Source: Deltaproteobacteria bacterium (GTDB taxonomy: Bacteria; Desulfobacterota; JADFXK01). From it: a stretch of DNA of 12,391 nt. Below the pieces are notes generated by a model that did not search any database, was not told the DNA's origin, and saw only the letters and a list, made by a program, of their open reading frames with translations. Location of the stretch: assembly GCA_015233285.1 (NCBI GenBank), contig JADFYA010000068.1, forward strand, positions 1 through 12,391. The letters are read 5' to 3'. Position 1 is the stretch's first letter; each line of letters begins with the position of its first letter. Below, one piece after another: positions 6,695 to 12,391 of the stretch. The position numbers were made by a program, and so were the translations under genes.

Positions 6695-7273
6695 CTATTG
6701 TCCGCCGCGCACGGGCCAAACGTAGTTAGGGTAAGTTTTCCGGCCCGAAATGATGGCACCCCAATACAAGTCGATGAATTCCGCATCGAGCGGCTCGTCA
6801 ACCCTGACAGCACTCGACCAATAGCCGGATTCCTGAACATTGATAAACAGATACATATTATAAGAGGAGATTGCCTCTGTCCCTCCGACAAAGGCGGTAA
6901 ACTCCTTGAGCGTAGGCAGACGCCAATCACCTTTTTTTGAATCATCTTTCAACGAAGCTGGATTTCCATTCCTGACCTGAGTAGCGCGGTCAAAGGCAGA
7001 TGTTCCGTCACTCGTACCGGCCCAAAACGGATATTGACCTCCCCACCCCGCGTCTTTCAACCAGACCAGTCCGGTGCTCATATCGGTGACGGTGCCGTTG
7101 CTATTATCGCACCACCGTCCCTGAGGGCTGAGCGTGCCCTTGCAGGTGACACACGACGGATGGGAAGCCGGAAGCTCGTCGGCATAGACCGGGAAGCTCG
7201 AATAACAAACTAGACAACCCAGCATAAAAATGGCCAATACATAGGGCGATACTCTTCCTGTGTCTCTATTCAT
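6695..7273 (-). CDS. Exported DUF1566/Lcl_C domain protein, array copy F
   Basis: 192 residues from ATG 7273, with GGAGGG six bases upstream. The signal peptide MNRDTGRVSP to PVYA is cleaved after residue 31. The mature protein starts DELPASHPS and has C41VTC44, QGRWCDN, GTVTDMSTGLVWLKDAGWGG, GDWRLPTLKEF, YLFINV, YWSSAV and YVWPVRGGQ. It has the most typical domain length in the array and no internal insertions, so it is a good reference copy. Its variable segment (RVDEPLDAEFIDLYWG) is acidic, unlike the aromatic or Ser/Thr-rich segments of neighbours. Its first 25 residues and upstream leader match copies D and G closely at DNA level, which suggests recent duplication or gene conversion of the 5' part while the binding segment diverged. 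Confidence 0.9.
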   Translation of the reverse strand: MNRDTGRVSPYVLAIFMLGCLVCYSSFPVYADELPASHPSCVTCKGTLSPQGRWCDNSNGTVTDMSTGLVWLKDAGWGGQYPFWAGTSDGTSAFDRATQVRNGNPASLKDDSKKGDWRLPTLKEFTAFVGGTEAISSYNMYLFINVQESGYWSSAVRVDEPLDAEFIDLYWGAIISGRKTYPNYVWPVRGGQ

Positions 7274-7310
7274 GGTAGTCCCTCCAAAGTTATTTAGTTA
7301 CTTTGCTGAA

Positions 7311-7328
7311 GCCGAGTTCCGACTCGAT
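7311..7328 (-). promoter_or_regulatory. Conserved leader stem-loop before copy F
   Basis: ATCGAGT-CGGA-ACTCGGC. The central stem pairs fully (CGAGT/ACTCG); relative to copies D and G an A-U pair replaces a G-U pair, so pairing is kept although the sequence differs. TTGACT lies just upstream. Confidence 0.5.
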
Positions 7329-7344
7329 CATCTTAAGTCAAGGG

Positions 7345-7380
7345 CTACCGATTCCCTGGTTCAAAGTTAAAGATATCCTT
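7345..7380 (-). pseudogene. Remnant 3' end of an 8104-8574 type gene before copy F
   Basis: The minus strand encodes KDIFNFEPGNR then TAG, the same tail as before copy D and close to the intact gene's NDLFNLDQGNR-stop. Only about the last eleven codons are recognisable. Confidence 0.6.
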
Positions 7381-7435
7381 CCCCATGCCCGCCGGGCACA
7401 TTCCGCCGCGTCAAAAAACCGAATAATCAAATCGT

Positions 7436-8032
7436 CTATTTCGCTATTCGCACGGGCCAGACATAGTGGCCGCTGTTTTTATCGTAATGGCTGGTGCCGG
7501 ACTGGGTATTGAAGAAATAGGTCTGGGCGGTGTTAGTATCGGCAGAGTAGGTGGTGCTCGACCAGTATTCGGCTATGTGGACACCGGAGAAGAAATACAT
7601 GTCGAGGGTGTAGTGGTTAGAACAATAGATCGCCTCGGTTCCAACCGCGAGCGAGGCTAGCTGGGATATTGTCGGCAAGCCCCAATCGCCTTCTTGAGAA
7701 CCATCGGTTAATGAGGCCGGATTTCCGTTCTTGGTCTGGGCGGCCCGATCAGCCGCATTTGTCGCGGTCTTAGTAGTCATCCAAAAAGTATTGAGGCCCC
7801 CCCAAGAAGCGTCCTTCAGCCAGACCAATCCGGTACTCATATCGGTCACCGTACCGTTATTGTTATCACACCACCGGCCCTGAGGGCTAAGCGACCCTTT
7901 ACAAGTAAAACATGACGGACGTGACGCCGGAAGCTCACCGGCATAGACCGGGAAGCTCGAATAACAAGCTAGACAACCCAGCATAAAAACGATCAATAAA
8001 TAAGGCGATACTCTTCCTGTGTCTCTATTCAT
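7436..8032 (-). CDS. Exported DUF1566/Lcl_C domain protein, array copy G
   Basis: 198 residues from ATG 8032 (GGAGGG six bases upstream). The signal peptide MNRDTGRVSP to PVYA is nearly identical to those of D and F. It then has GELPASRPS, CFTC, QGRWCDN, GTVTDMSTGLVWLKDASWGG, GDWGLPTISQL, an insertion CSNHYTLD before MYFFSGV, YWSSTTY, and a Ser/Thr/Gln-rich variable stretch ending YVWPVRIAK. The conserved W-G-G codons are written TGG GGG GGC, giving a G7 tract (7797-7803) in an otherwise intact frame. It lies 71 bases downstream of the 8104-8574 gene, probably on the same transcript, and this gene pair looks like the ancestral duplication unit of the array. Confidence 0.9.
   Translation of the reverse strand: MNRDTGRVSPYLLIVFMLGCLACYSSFPVYAGELPASRPSCFTCKGSLSPQGRWCDNNNGTVTDMSTGLVWLKDASWGGLNTFWMTTKTATNAADRAAQTKNGNPASLTDGSQEGDWGLPTISQLASLAVGTEAIYCSNHYTLDMYFFSGVHIAEYWSSTTYSADTNTAQTYFFNTQSGTSHYDKNSGHYVWPVRIAK
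7797..7803 (-). repeat. G7 homopolymer tract in copy G
   Basis: Seven G in the coding strand across the conserved SWGG motif. The frame is intact at this length, and slippage would truncate the protein before the DUF1566 core. It is the second-longest G tract noted in the array. Confidence 0.6.
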
Positions 8033-8069
8033 GGTAGTCCCTCCAAATTCATTTTGTTGCTTTACGGAA

Positions 8070-8087
8070 ACCGAGTTACGACCCGAT
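8070..8087 (-). promoter_or_regulatory. Conserved leader stem-loop before copy G
   Basis: Identical stem-loop to that before copy D (ATCGGGT-CGTA-ACTCGGT), 38 bases before ATG 8032, again with TTGACT a few bases upstream. Here it lies directly after the stop codon of the preceding gene, so it could act in an intercistronic position as well as in a promoter. Confidence 0.5.
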
Positions 8088-8103
8088 CATCTTAAGTCAA
8101 GGG

Positions 8104-8574
8104 CTACCGATTCCCTTGGTCGAGGTTGAAAAGATCATTCAACGGCCTATTCCCGGAATCATCGCCGGCCGGGCAATCCTTGATCGTAATCGCGTGGGGC
8201 TGGTCGTAGATATTCCCGTTGGCGTCCACGGCCCAAGAGAGTCCGCCACCGGCCCGGTACAGGACGTAGAACCGCGATCCCCAGTTGTTTCGGTAAGTGA
8301 TGGTAAAATGAATGTCACTGGTTGAAGATTGAATGTATCCGTCCATAGTGCCGGGAAAAGCGTCTTGGGTGGCAGCGGTGTTGACCACCGTGCCCCGGAT
8401 CGTGGCATAGGCTGTCGTTCCTGTTCCCACTTGTTCCACGATGTAATTATACTTGGTGTTGGGATACGATGAATCGATTACGCAACCAGTCCAGGGCGAT
8501 CCGGCCTGACAGACAGGCAAAAACAGACCGGAAACGAACAATAGTACGCTTAGGACGAAGATACTCTTTTTCAT
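8104..8574 (-). CDS. Exported single-domain protein of unknown family, first gene of the array
   Basis: 156 residues from ATG 8574, with AAGGGG six bases upstream. The signal peptide MKKSIFVLSVLLFVSGLFLP ends VCQA. The mature part starts GSPWTGCVIDSSYPN and is rich in alternating Thr, Val, Tyr and Gly, suggesting a compact beta fold. Two cysteines (TGCV, IKDC) bracket the domain and probably form a disulfide in the periplasm or outside the cell. The same domain forms the N-terminal half of copy E, and tail remnants of it precede copies D and F. I do not recognise a named family. Its repeated pairing and one fusion with DUF1566 suggest that the two domains work together, perhaps as a structural base for the lectin-like domain. 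It is preceded by a sigma-54 type promoter. Confidence 0.85.
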   Translation of the reverse strand: MKKSIFVLSVLLFVSGLFLPVCQAGSPWTGCVIDSSYPNTKYNYIVEQVGTGTTAYATIRGTVVNTAATQDAFPGTMDGYIQSSTSDIHFTITYRNNWGSRFYVLYRAGGGLSWAVDANGNIYDQPHAITIKDCPAGDDSGNRPLNDLFNLDQGNR

Positions 8575-8643
8575 TCTTTTCCCCTTCGTAATTGAGACTG
8601 TGATTTGAGATTGGTTCTGTCATCGCAACACATAGGTGCTATG

Positions 8644-8661
8644 AAGCAAAAAATGCGCCAG
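8644..8661 (-). promoter_or_regulatory. Sigma-54 type -24/-12 promoter upstream of the array
   Basis: CTGGCGCATTTTTTGCTT matches TGGCACG-N4-TTGCW at TGGC, C6 and TTGCT, with the invariant GG and GC exactly ten bases apart. It lies about 70 bases before ATG 8574. The homologous sequence upstream of copy E keeps TTTGC but has lost the GG, so that copy of the promoter appears inactive. Confidence 0.5.
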
Positions 8662-8710
8662 TCGCTCAACTTGCCTAACGAATCCAAAACAATCATTTTT
8701 TTCAATCAGG

Positions 8711-8771
8711 TGCCAACTCGGATAATGCCAACAGCCAACTTGCTTGATGCCGACTTGCCAACTCGATTGGC
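8711..8771. repeat. GCCAAC repeat cluster, possible activator-binding sites
   Basis: TGCCAACTCG occurs at 8711-8720 and 8756-8765, with further GCCAAC at 8727 and 8734. The last copy forms an inverted repeat GCCAA-CTCGA-TTGGC (8757-8771). The cluster is 50-130 bases upstream of the sigma-54 type promoter, where enhancer-binding proteins usually bind; that role is inferred. Confidence 0.4.
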
Positions 8772-9051
8772 GCTTCACTGCCCTGGGAATGCGGACACCA
8801 GGCCTGGAATCTTAATTAATGACATCAAACACCGTATTATGGAATGCTTCCCTTTGTCAATCGAATTTATTGGTACTTTTTTGGGTGGCATTCACCACAA
8901 TTCAAGTTTGGTTTTTGTATTCAGTATGGAGATGGTATATTTGTACACCCCTCAAACTCTATGCTTTCTTTAAGCCGCCTTTCACGACCATGACTTTCAA
9001 CTATCATCCATAAGCATCGCCCCGGCCGCCATCCTTCTTAACACTCTTAAA

Positions 9052-9081
9052 TTGACACCTTGACATCCGATACGGTAATAT
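9052..9081 (+). promoter_or_regulatory. Sigma-70 type promoter of the acyl-CoA synthetase gene
   Basis: TTGACA (perfect -35), an 18-base spacer, then TAATAT as -10, giving a leader of about 75 bases before ATG 9165. A second TTGACA begins at 9060 but would leave too short a spacer to this -10. Confidence 0.6.
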
Positions 9082-9164
9082 GCCCGATCAAAGCGACTGT
9101 TGCTCCAACCGAGTGTTTTCATAGATGTACGATTCCCAACCACCTGCCAGAGAAAGGACGAAGC

Positions 9165-10820
9165 ATGCCCTACCAGCAACCCCCATTGACCGAACAGGAT
9201 AAAGCCAAATTCGACACCCTGGGCCGGGAATCCATCGACTACCTCATGACCAGGTACAACCGGGTCAACCGGTGGGTGGTGGCAGATATGCTCCGGCGGA
9301 CCCGGTATCATTTCCCGGATAAGCCCGCCCTGGTCTTCGGCGATATCACCCGATCCTACTCCGAACTGGACGACGAGTGCAATCAGGTGGCCAATGCCCT
9401 GATCGAGTCCGGGGTCAAAAAATATGACCGGGTGGCCATCCTGGCCCACAACACCCAGCACCATGTCTTGACCTGGATAGGCGCGGCCAAGATGGGCGGG
9501 GTGTATCTGGCCGTGAATTATCTCCTGCGCGGGCCGGACATCGCCTACTGCATCAACCACTCGGAAGCCAAAGTATTTATCGTGGAGGACTCGCTATACG
9601 AACTGGTGGCAGACGTGCTCGACCAGATGCCCACGGTCAAGACCCTGCTCTGGTCAAGCCAGGGGGCCGGCCGTCCCGCCCCGGAGCGGTTTCAGGATTT
9701 CGACTCCTGGTGCCAGGGCCATTCCCAGGAGGAACCGGACGTGGTCTTGCGCATCGAGGACCCGGTCCAGATGACTTACACCTCCGGGACCGAATCCAAA
9801 CCCAAGGGCGTGATCATCAGCAACCAGGCCCTGATCGCCCAGTACGTAGGTAACATCATTGACGGCGGGTTCGAGGCCGGAGACGTCAACATCAACGCCT
9901 TGCCCATTTACCACTGCGCGGCCCGGGACGCGTTCATGAATCCAGTGTTCTGGATCGGCGGGACCAATATTTTGATGGGGCCGGATTTAGGCGGCATCCT
10001 GGCCAACATCGCCAAATATCGGGCGACCATGTTCTTTGCCCCGCCAACAGTCTGGATCGGCCTCCTGCGCCATCCGGACTTTGACCGGCACGACCTGTCG
10101 AGTTTGTACAAATGCTATTATGGCGCCTCGATCATGCCGGTGGAGATCCTCAAGGAGCTGATCCAACGCCTGCCCAAGGCCAGGATTTACAACTGCTACG
10201 GCCAGACGGAGTTGGCCCCGCTACACACTATCCTCAAGGCAGAGGATGCCCTGCGCAAGCTGGGTTCGGCCGGCCGGGCCGGGTTACATATGGAATCCAG
10301 GCTGGAAGACGACCAAAACCAGGAGATAACGGCCACCGTTGTCCCAGGGGAAATCTGCGGCCGGGGCCCCCACGCCATGACTCTTTATTTTAAGGATCCG
10401 GAAAAAACGGAAGCAGCCATGGCCGGCGGGTGGTTCCATTCCGGCGACCTGGGTGTTTTGGACGAGGAGCGGTACATCACCGTAGTGGACCGCAAGAAAG
10501 ACATGATCAAGACCGGGGGTGAAAATGTGCCTTCCCGCGAGGTCGAGGAGGCCATTTACCTGCATCCTCACGTTCAGGAGGTGGCGGTGGTGGGCGTCCA
10601 TCATCCCAAGTGGGTCGAGGCCGTGACTGCGGTCATCGTGCCCAAGCAGGGTGCGGAGATCACCGAAGAGGAAATCATCACCCATTGCCGCCGGCATCTG
10701 GCCGGGTTCAAAGTCCCGAAGCGGGTGATCGTGGTGGCGGCTTTGCCTAAAACCCCCACCGGTAAGTTGCTTAAGCGCGACATGCGCCAGACGTACCACA
10801 ATATTTTCGGTCAGGACTAG
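9165..10820 (+). CDS. AMP-dependent acyl-CoA synthetase (fatty-acyl-CoA ligase family)
   Basis: 551 residues. It activates a carboxylic acid with ATP to an acyl-adenylate and then forms the CoA thioester in the cytoplasm. ANL-superfamily motifs in order: P-loop YTSGTESKPKGV (205-216, with E in place of the usual second T or G, as in a known subclass), YGQTE (345-349), GWFHSGDLG (422-430, Asp428), the hinge region VDRKKDMIKTGGENV (441-455) and PTGK with catalytic Lys534. The start at 9165 is chosen because AAAGGA lies six bases upstream; an in-frame ATG at 9060 falls inside the promoter. Substrate cannot be fixed from sequence: medium- or long-chain fatty acids are likely, and aromatic acids or carnitine-like substrates are possible. 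It is monocistronic here and convergent with the ATPase gene. Confidence 0.93.
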   Translation: MPYQQPPLTEQDKAKFDTLGRESIDYLMTRYNRVNRWVVADMLRRTRYHFPDKPALVFGDITRSYSELDDECNQVANALIESGVKKYDRVAILAHNTQHHVLTWIGAAKMGGVYLAVNYLLRGPDIAYCINHSEAKVFIVEDSLYELVADVLDQMPTVKTLLWSSQGAGRPAPERFQDFDSWCQGHSQEEPDVVLRIEDPVQMTYTSGTESKPKGVIISNQALIAQYVGNIIDGGFEAGDVNINALPIYHCAARDAFMNPVFWIGGTNILMGPDLGGILANIAKYRATMFFAPPTVWIGLLRHPDFDRHDLSSLYKCYYGASIMPVEILKELIQRLPKARIYNCYGQTELAPLHTILKAEDALRKLGSAGRAGLHMESRLEDDQNQEITATVVPGEICGRGPHAMTLYFKDPEKTEAAMAGGWFHSGDLGVLDEERYITVVDRKKDMIKTGGENVPSREVEEAIYLHPHVQEVAVVGVHHPKWVEAVTAVIVPKQGAEITEEEIITHCRRHLAGFKVPKRVIVVAALPKTPTGKLLKRDMRQTYHNIFGQD

Positions 10821-10852
10821 ATCTTAGGATATTTTGCCCAACCACCCGGCCT

Positions 10853-10889
10853 GGGGGCGTACAACGCTCCCTGGTGCGGGCCTGGCCCG
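10853..10889. terminator. Hairpins between convergent genes, possible bidirectional terminator
   Basis: GGGGGCGT-ACA-ACGCTCCC (10853-10871) forms an 8-bp stem with one G-U pair, followed by CGGGCC-T-GGCCCG (10877-10889). They fill the 72-base gap between the two stop codons. Neither strand has a clear T tract after the stems, so intrinsic termination is plausible but not certain. Confidence 0.4.
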
Positions 10890-10892
10890 AAT

Positions 10893-12089
10893 TTAGACCG
10901 TCTTCTCCCCATCTTTGCCCCGCAACATAGTGAACAATTTGTCAATGGAGATGTAACCGTAAGCCGGGAGCCGCCATTCTTTGATGCCGGTAAAGAAGTC
11001 TCTTAACGTCGTGTCGATGGCCTGGAAGACTTCGCTGGAAGTATTCCGGAAATCGTCGCGGCCGATGCTCAGCTCCAATGCCTGGCAGTTGACGATAATC
11101 CGGAAATGGTGCCAGGAATCATCGCCGATCACGTCATTATACCGGCGGATGATGAACCCGTCTTTGGCCAGGAATAACCCCTGATACCATTCTCCGCCGC
11201 TTTCCACCTGATGGCCGCGCTTGCCGGCAATTATGCCCAGGATGGTGATGGGGATATCAACCATCTCCTTTGACCCATCCGGTCGATACCGGTACAGCTT
11301 CATCACAATCGGGCCGAAATGATAGACCATATCGTTCGGATCCGGGAGGCCGGCCCCGCTTTTGGTGTCGATGTTGGATTTGGGGAAGATGTGCTCGGAG
11401 ATGGCGAAGCTGGGTTTGGCTGGGCGCTCTTCCCCCTGATCCCACTGATAAACATTAACCCGGATGCTTTGTTCGGATAACCCTTCCACGTGTTTTCGGA
11501 CATTTCCGGCCACCGTGAAGAAGTTGACGTAATCCTTAAGACCCATGGCCCGCCGATCGGTATACAAAAAATGATCTACAGACTGCACATTCAGGCCGGT
11601 GATCTTGACGGTCGTGCCCTGGGCCGGATCCATCAACTCGATGCCGGGCGGACAGGGAGCCAGATCAAACTCCGGCATATCACCGCCATTGATCTTCCCG
11701 ATGGGATCATCCATCAACCAGTAATGGGCTTCTTCCCCCGGCCGTTTGGTCAAGACCTCCAACCGGGAGGAGTTGAAATACAATTTGGTCCCAATACCTT
11801 TTTCTCCGATGTTGTAATCCTCGGCCTTGGCTGAGTCGGCCACATTAAAAAAATTGTAGATGCTGGGTTGGACCTCTTCCAACCGGCTCATTCCGACGCC
11901 GTTGTCCTGCACCAAGACATCCAATCGTTCGGCTAATGTGGTTGTATTTCTAGTTAAATAGACATTACATCGGCCGGCCCGGGCATCGAAGGCATTACTG
12001 ATGGCCTCCCGGACAAAGGAGAAATCGCTTTTAGCCTCTTTAATGATCTGCAATAACAAATTTGCTGTTTTTATTTCGCTCTTAGGCAT
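10893..12089 (-). CDS. GHKL (Hsp90/gyrase/histidine-kinase-like) ATPase domain protein
   Basis: 398 residues from ATG 12089. The N-terminal ATP-binding Bergerat fold shows the N box EAISNAFDA (Glu28, Asn32), the G1 motif QDNGVGM (61-67, Asp62) and the G2 motif NIGEKGIGTKLYF (93-105), all intact. The remaining 290 residues contain no histidine-kinase DHp domain, receiver, helicase or recognisable nuclease, so it is an orphan GHKL protein of the Hsp90/MORC-like sort rather than a sensor kinase. The open frame extends to 12227, but residues upstream of MPKSEIKT would be encoded by the intergenic CTGCG repeat and low-complexity sequence, so 12089 is preferred even though its ribosome binding site is weak. 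It follows the LivK-like gene on the same strand. Partner and function are unknown; similar ATPases occur in DNA-handling and anti-phage loci. Confidence 0.85.
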   Translation of the reverse strand: MPKSEIKTANLLLQIIKEAKSDFSFVREAISNAFDARAGRCNVYLTRNTTTLAERLDVLVQDNGVGMSRLEEVQPSIYNFFNVADSAKAEDYNIGEKGIGTKLYFNSSRLEVLTKRPGEEAHYWLMDDPIGKINGGDMPEFDLAPCPPGIELMDPAQGTTVKITGLNVQSVDHFLYTDRRAMGLKDYVNFFTVAGNVRKHVEGLSEQSIRVNVYQWDQGEERPAKPSFAISEHIFPKSNIDTKSGAGLPDPNDMVYHFGPIVMKLYRYRPDGSKEMVDIPITILGIIAGKRGHQVESGGEWYQGLFLAKDGFIIRRYNDVIGDDSWHHFRIIVNCQALELSIGRDDFRNTSSEVFQAIDTTLRDFFTGIKEWRLPAYGYISIDKLFTMLRGKDGEKTV

Positions 12090-12149
12090 AACCGACTCGT
12101 CGTTCCAGGAAAAAAGGTGGTCCGGCTCTGGGTCCGGGACACAACTTAA

Positions 12150-12238
12150 ATCCGCAGATTGAGCAGAGTTGCGCAGATTCGGGCCACAATGGATAGGTGA
12201 GTCTCTTCCATCTGCGTTCATCTGCAAAATCTGCGGAT
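12150..12238. repeat. Palindromic CTGCG-rich intergenic repeat
   Basis: ATCCGCAGATT (12150-12160) is the perfect reverse complement of AATCTGCGGAT (12228-12238). Between them lie GCGCAGATT and a CATCTGCGTTCATCTGC tandem, so the whole element can fold into a long imperfect hairpin. Repeats built from ATCTGCG units are, from general knowledge, dispersed in intergenic regions of many environmental bacteria. Confidence 0.65.
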
Positions 12239-12266
12239 AAATTTTTAGCCGGACCAGGAAAGATGT

Positions 12267-12391
12267 CTAAGGAACGAGCTTCCACTTACCATTTTCAATC
12301 CGGACCATAATCATCGAATCCGCGCCCAGGCCGTTATGATCTTCGGGAGTGAGATTATAGATCCCGCTGACGCCCACATAACCTTTGGTTT
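12267..12391 (-). CDS. C-terminal end of a branched-chain amino-acid type ABC transporter binding protein (partial)
   Basis: Only the last 40 codons are in the window; the 5' part lies to the right. The translation includes GYVGVSGIYNLTPEDHNGLG and ADSMIMVRIENGKWKLVP, then TAG at 12267. The pattern GxYxxxPEDHNGL...MVxxxxGKWKL is typical of the C-terminus of LivK-like (Peripla_BP_6) periplasmic substrate-binding proteins, which deliver branched-chain amino acids, or in some clades urea, amides or aromatic acids, to LivHMGF permeases. The substrate cannot be judged from this fragment. The neighbouring acyl-CoA synthetase lies two genes away, and LivK-like proteins and acyl-CoA ligases are often near each other in such genomes, but no functional link is shown. 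Confidence 0.8.
   Translation of the reverse strand, partial: TKGYVGVSGIYNLTPEDHNGLGADSMIMVRIENGKWKLVP

Larger units (their letters stand above)
8575..9164. other. Divergent intergenic region between the DUF1566 array and the acyl-CoA synthetase
   Basis: About 590 bases. The left part (to about 8690) is homologous to the region upstream of copy E (about 6500-6610), so it was duplicated together with the gene. It contains the sigma-54 type promoter (8644-8661), GCCAAC repeats (8711-8771) and, on the right, the plus-strand promoter at 9052-9081. An open frame at 8605-8973 (plus) has no ribosome binding site, overlaps these elements and is not called. I see nothing identifiable between about 8790 and 9045. 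Confidence 0.6.

Noticed and set aside
2673..8032. Diversity-generating retroelement acting on the lectin-like genes
   Set aside because: Variable lectin-fold proteins are typical targets, but the window has no reverse transcriptase and I found no template repeat. Differences between copies also include length changes and do not look adenine-limited.
8605..8973. Plus-strand open frame of 122 codons in the array/synthetase gap
   Set aside because: No ribosome binding site, odd composition, overlap with the minus-strand promoter region, and part of it is duplicated non-coding sequence also found upstream of copy E.
9060..9164. 35-codon N-terminal extension of the acyl-CoA synthetase
   Set aside because: It would start inside the promoter region and lacks a ribosome binding site, whereas ATG 9165 has a good one and matches the usual start of the domain.
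8997..10799. Several long minus-strand open frames across the synthetase gene
   Set aside because: They are antisense shadows of a GC-rich coding region, with no ribosome binding sites and no recognisable motifs.
1..12391. CRISPR array, tRNA, rRNA or transposase
   Set aside because: No regularly spaced repeats, no tRNA-like or rRNA-like sequence, and no transposase motif in any frame examined.

Overview
The window looks like part of a Desulfobacterota (delta-proteobacterial) chromosome, probably from an anaerobic and motile organism. This is inferred from a selenocysteine-containing, Tat-exported formate dehydrogenase, a branched-chain amino-acid type binding protein, DUF1566 proteins ending in the WPVRGGQ style common in that group, and sigma-28 and sigma-54 type promoters. 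No species can be named from the sequence alone.

Layout. Positions 1-1653 (minus) hold the N-terminal 551 residues of a formate dehydrogenase-N type catalytic subunit, read through an in-frame UGA (Sec191) that is followed by a SECIS-like hairpin. A 576-bp gap follows. It contains a strongly self-complementary element (1816-1907) and a near-consensus sigma-28 promoter (2127-2153) that drives a 68-residue Asp-rich small protein (2230-2436, plus).

Positions 2673-8574 (minus) are the main feature: eight consecutive same-strand genes for small exported proteins. Seven carry a C-terminal DUF1566/Lcl_C (lectin-like) domain. The eighth and most upstream (8104-8574) is a stand-alone copy of a beta-rich domain that is also fused to DUF1566 in the 5679-6491 gene. 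Signal peptides, leader hairpins, ribosome binding sites and framework residues are conserved, while the segment between the GTEAI and WPVR motifs differs in every copy. One copy is out of frame at a G8 tract and another has a one-base frameshift in its signal peptide. Short remnants of the 8104-8574 type gene lie between copies, which points to growth by duplication of a two-gene module. A sigma-54 type promoter with upstream GCCAAC repeats precedes the first gene.

Positions 9165-10820 (plus) encode an acyl-CoA synthetase with its own sigma-70 type promoter. It is convergent with a GHKL ATPase gene (10893-12089, minus). A CTGCG-rich palindromic intergenic repeat (12150-12238) separates the ATPase from the C-terminal end of a LivK-like periplasmic binding protein (12267-12391, minus).

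The candidate for an undescribed system is the exported DUF1566 array: a diversified set of probable cell-surface or secreted binding proteins whose copies may be switched by homopolymer slippage. No reverse transcriptase, recombinase or transposase is visible in the window.
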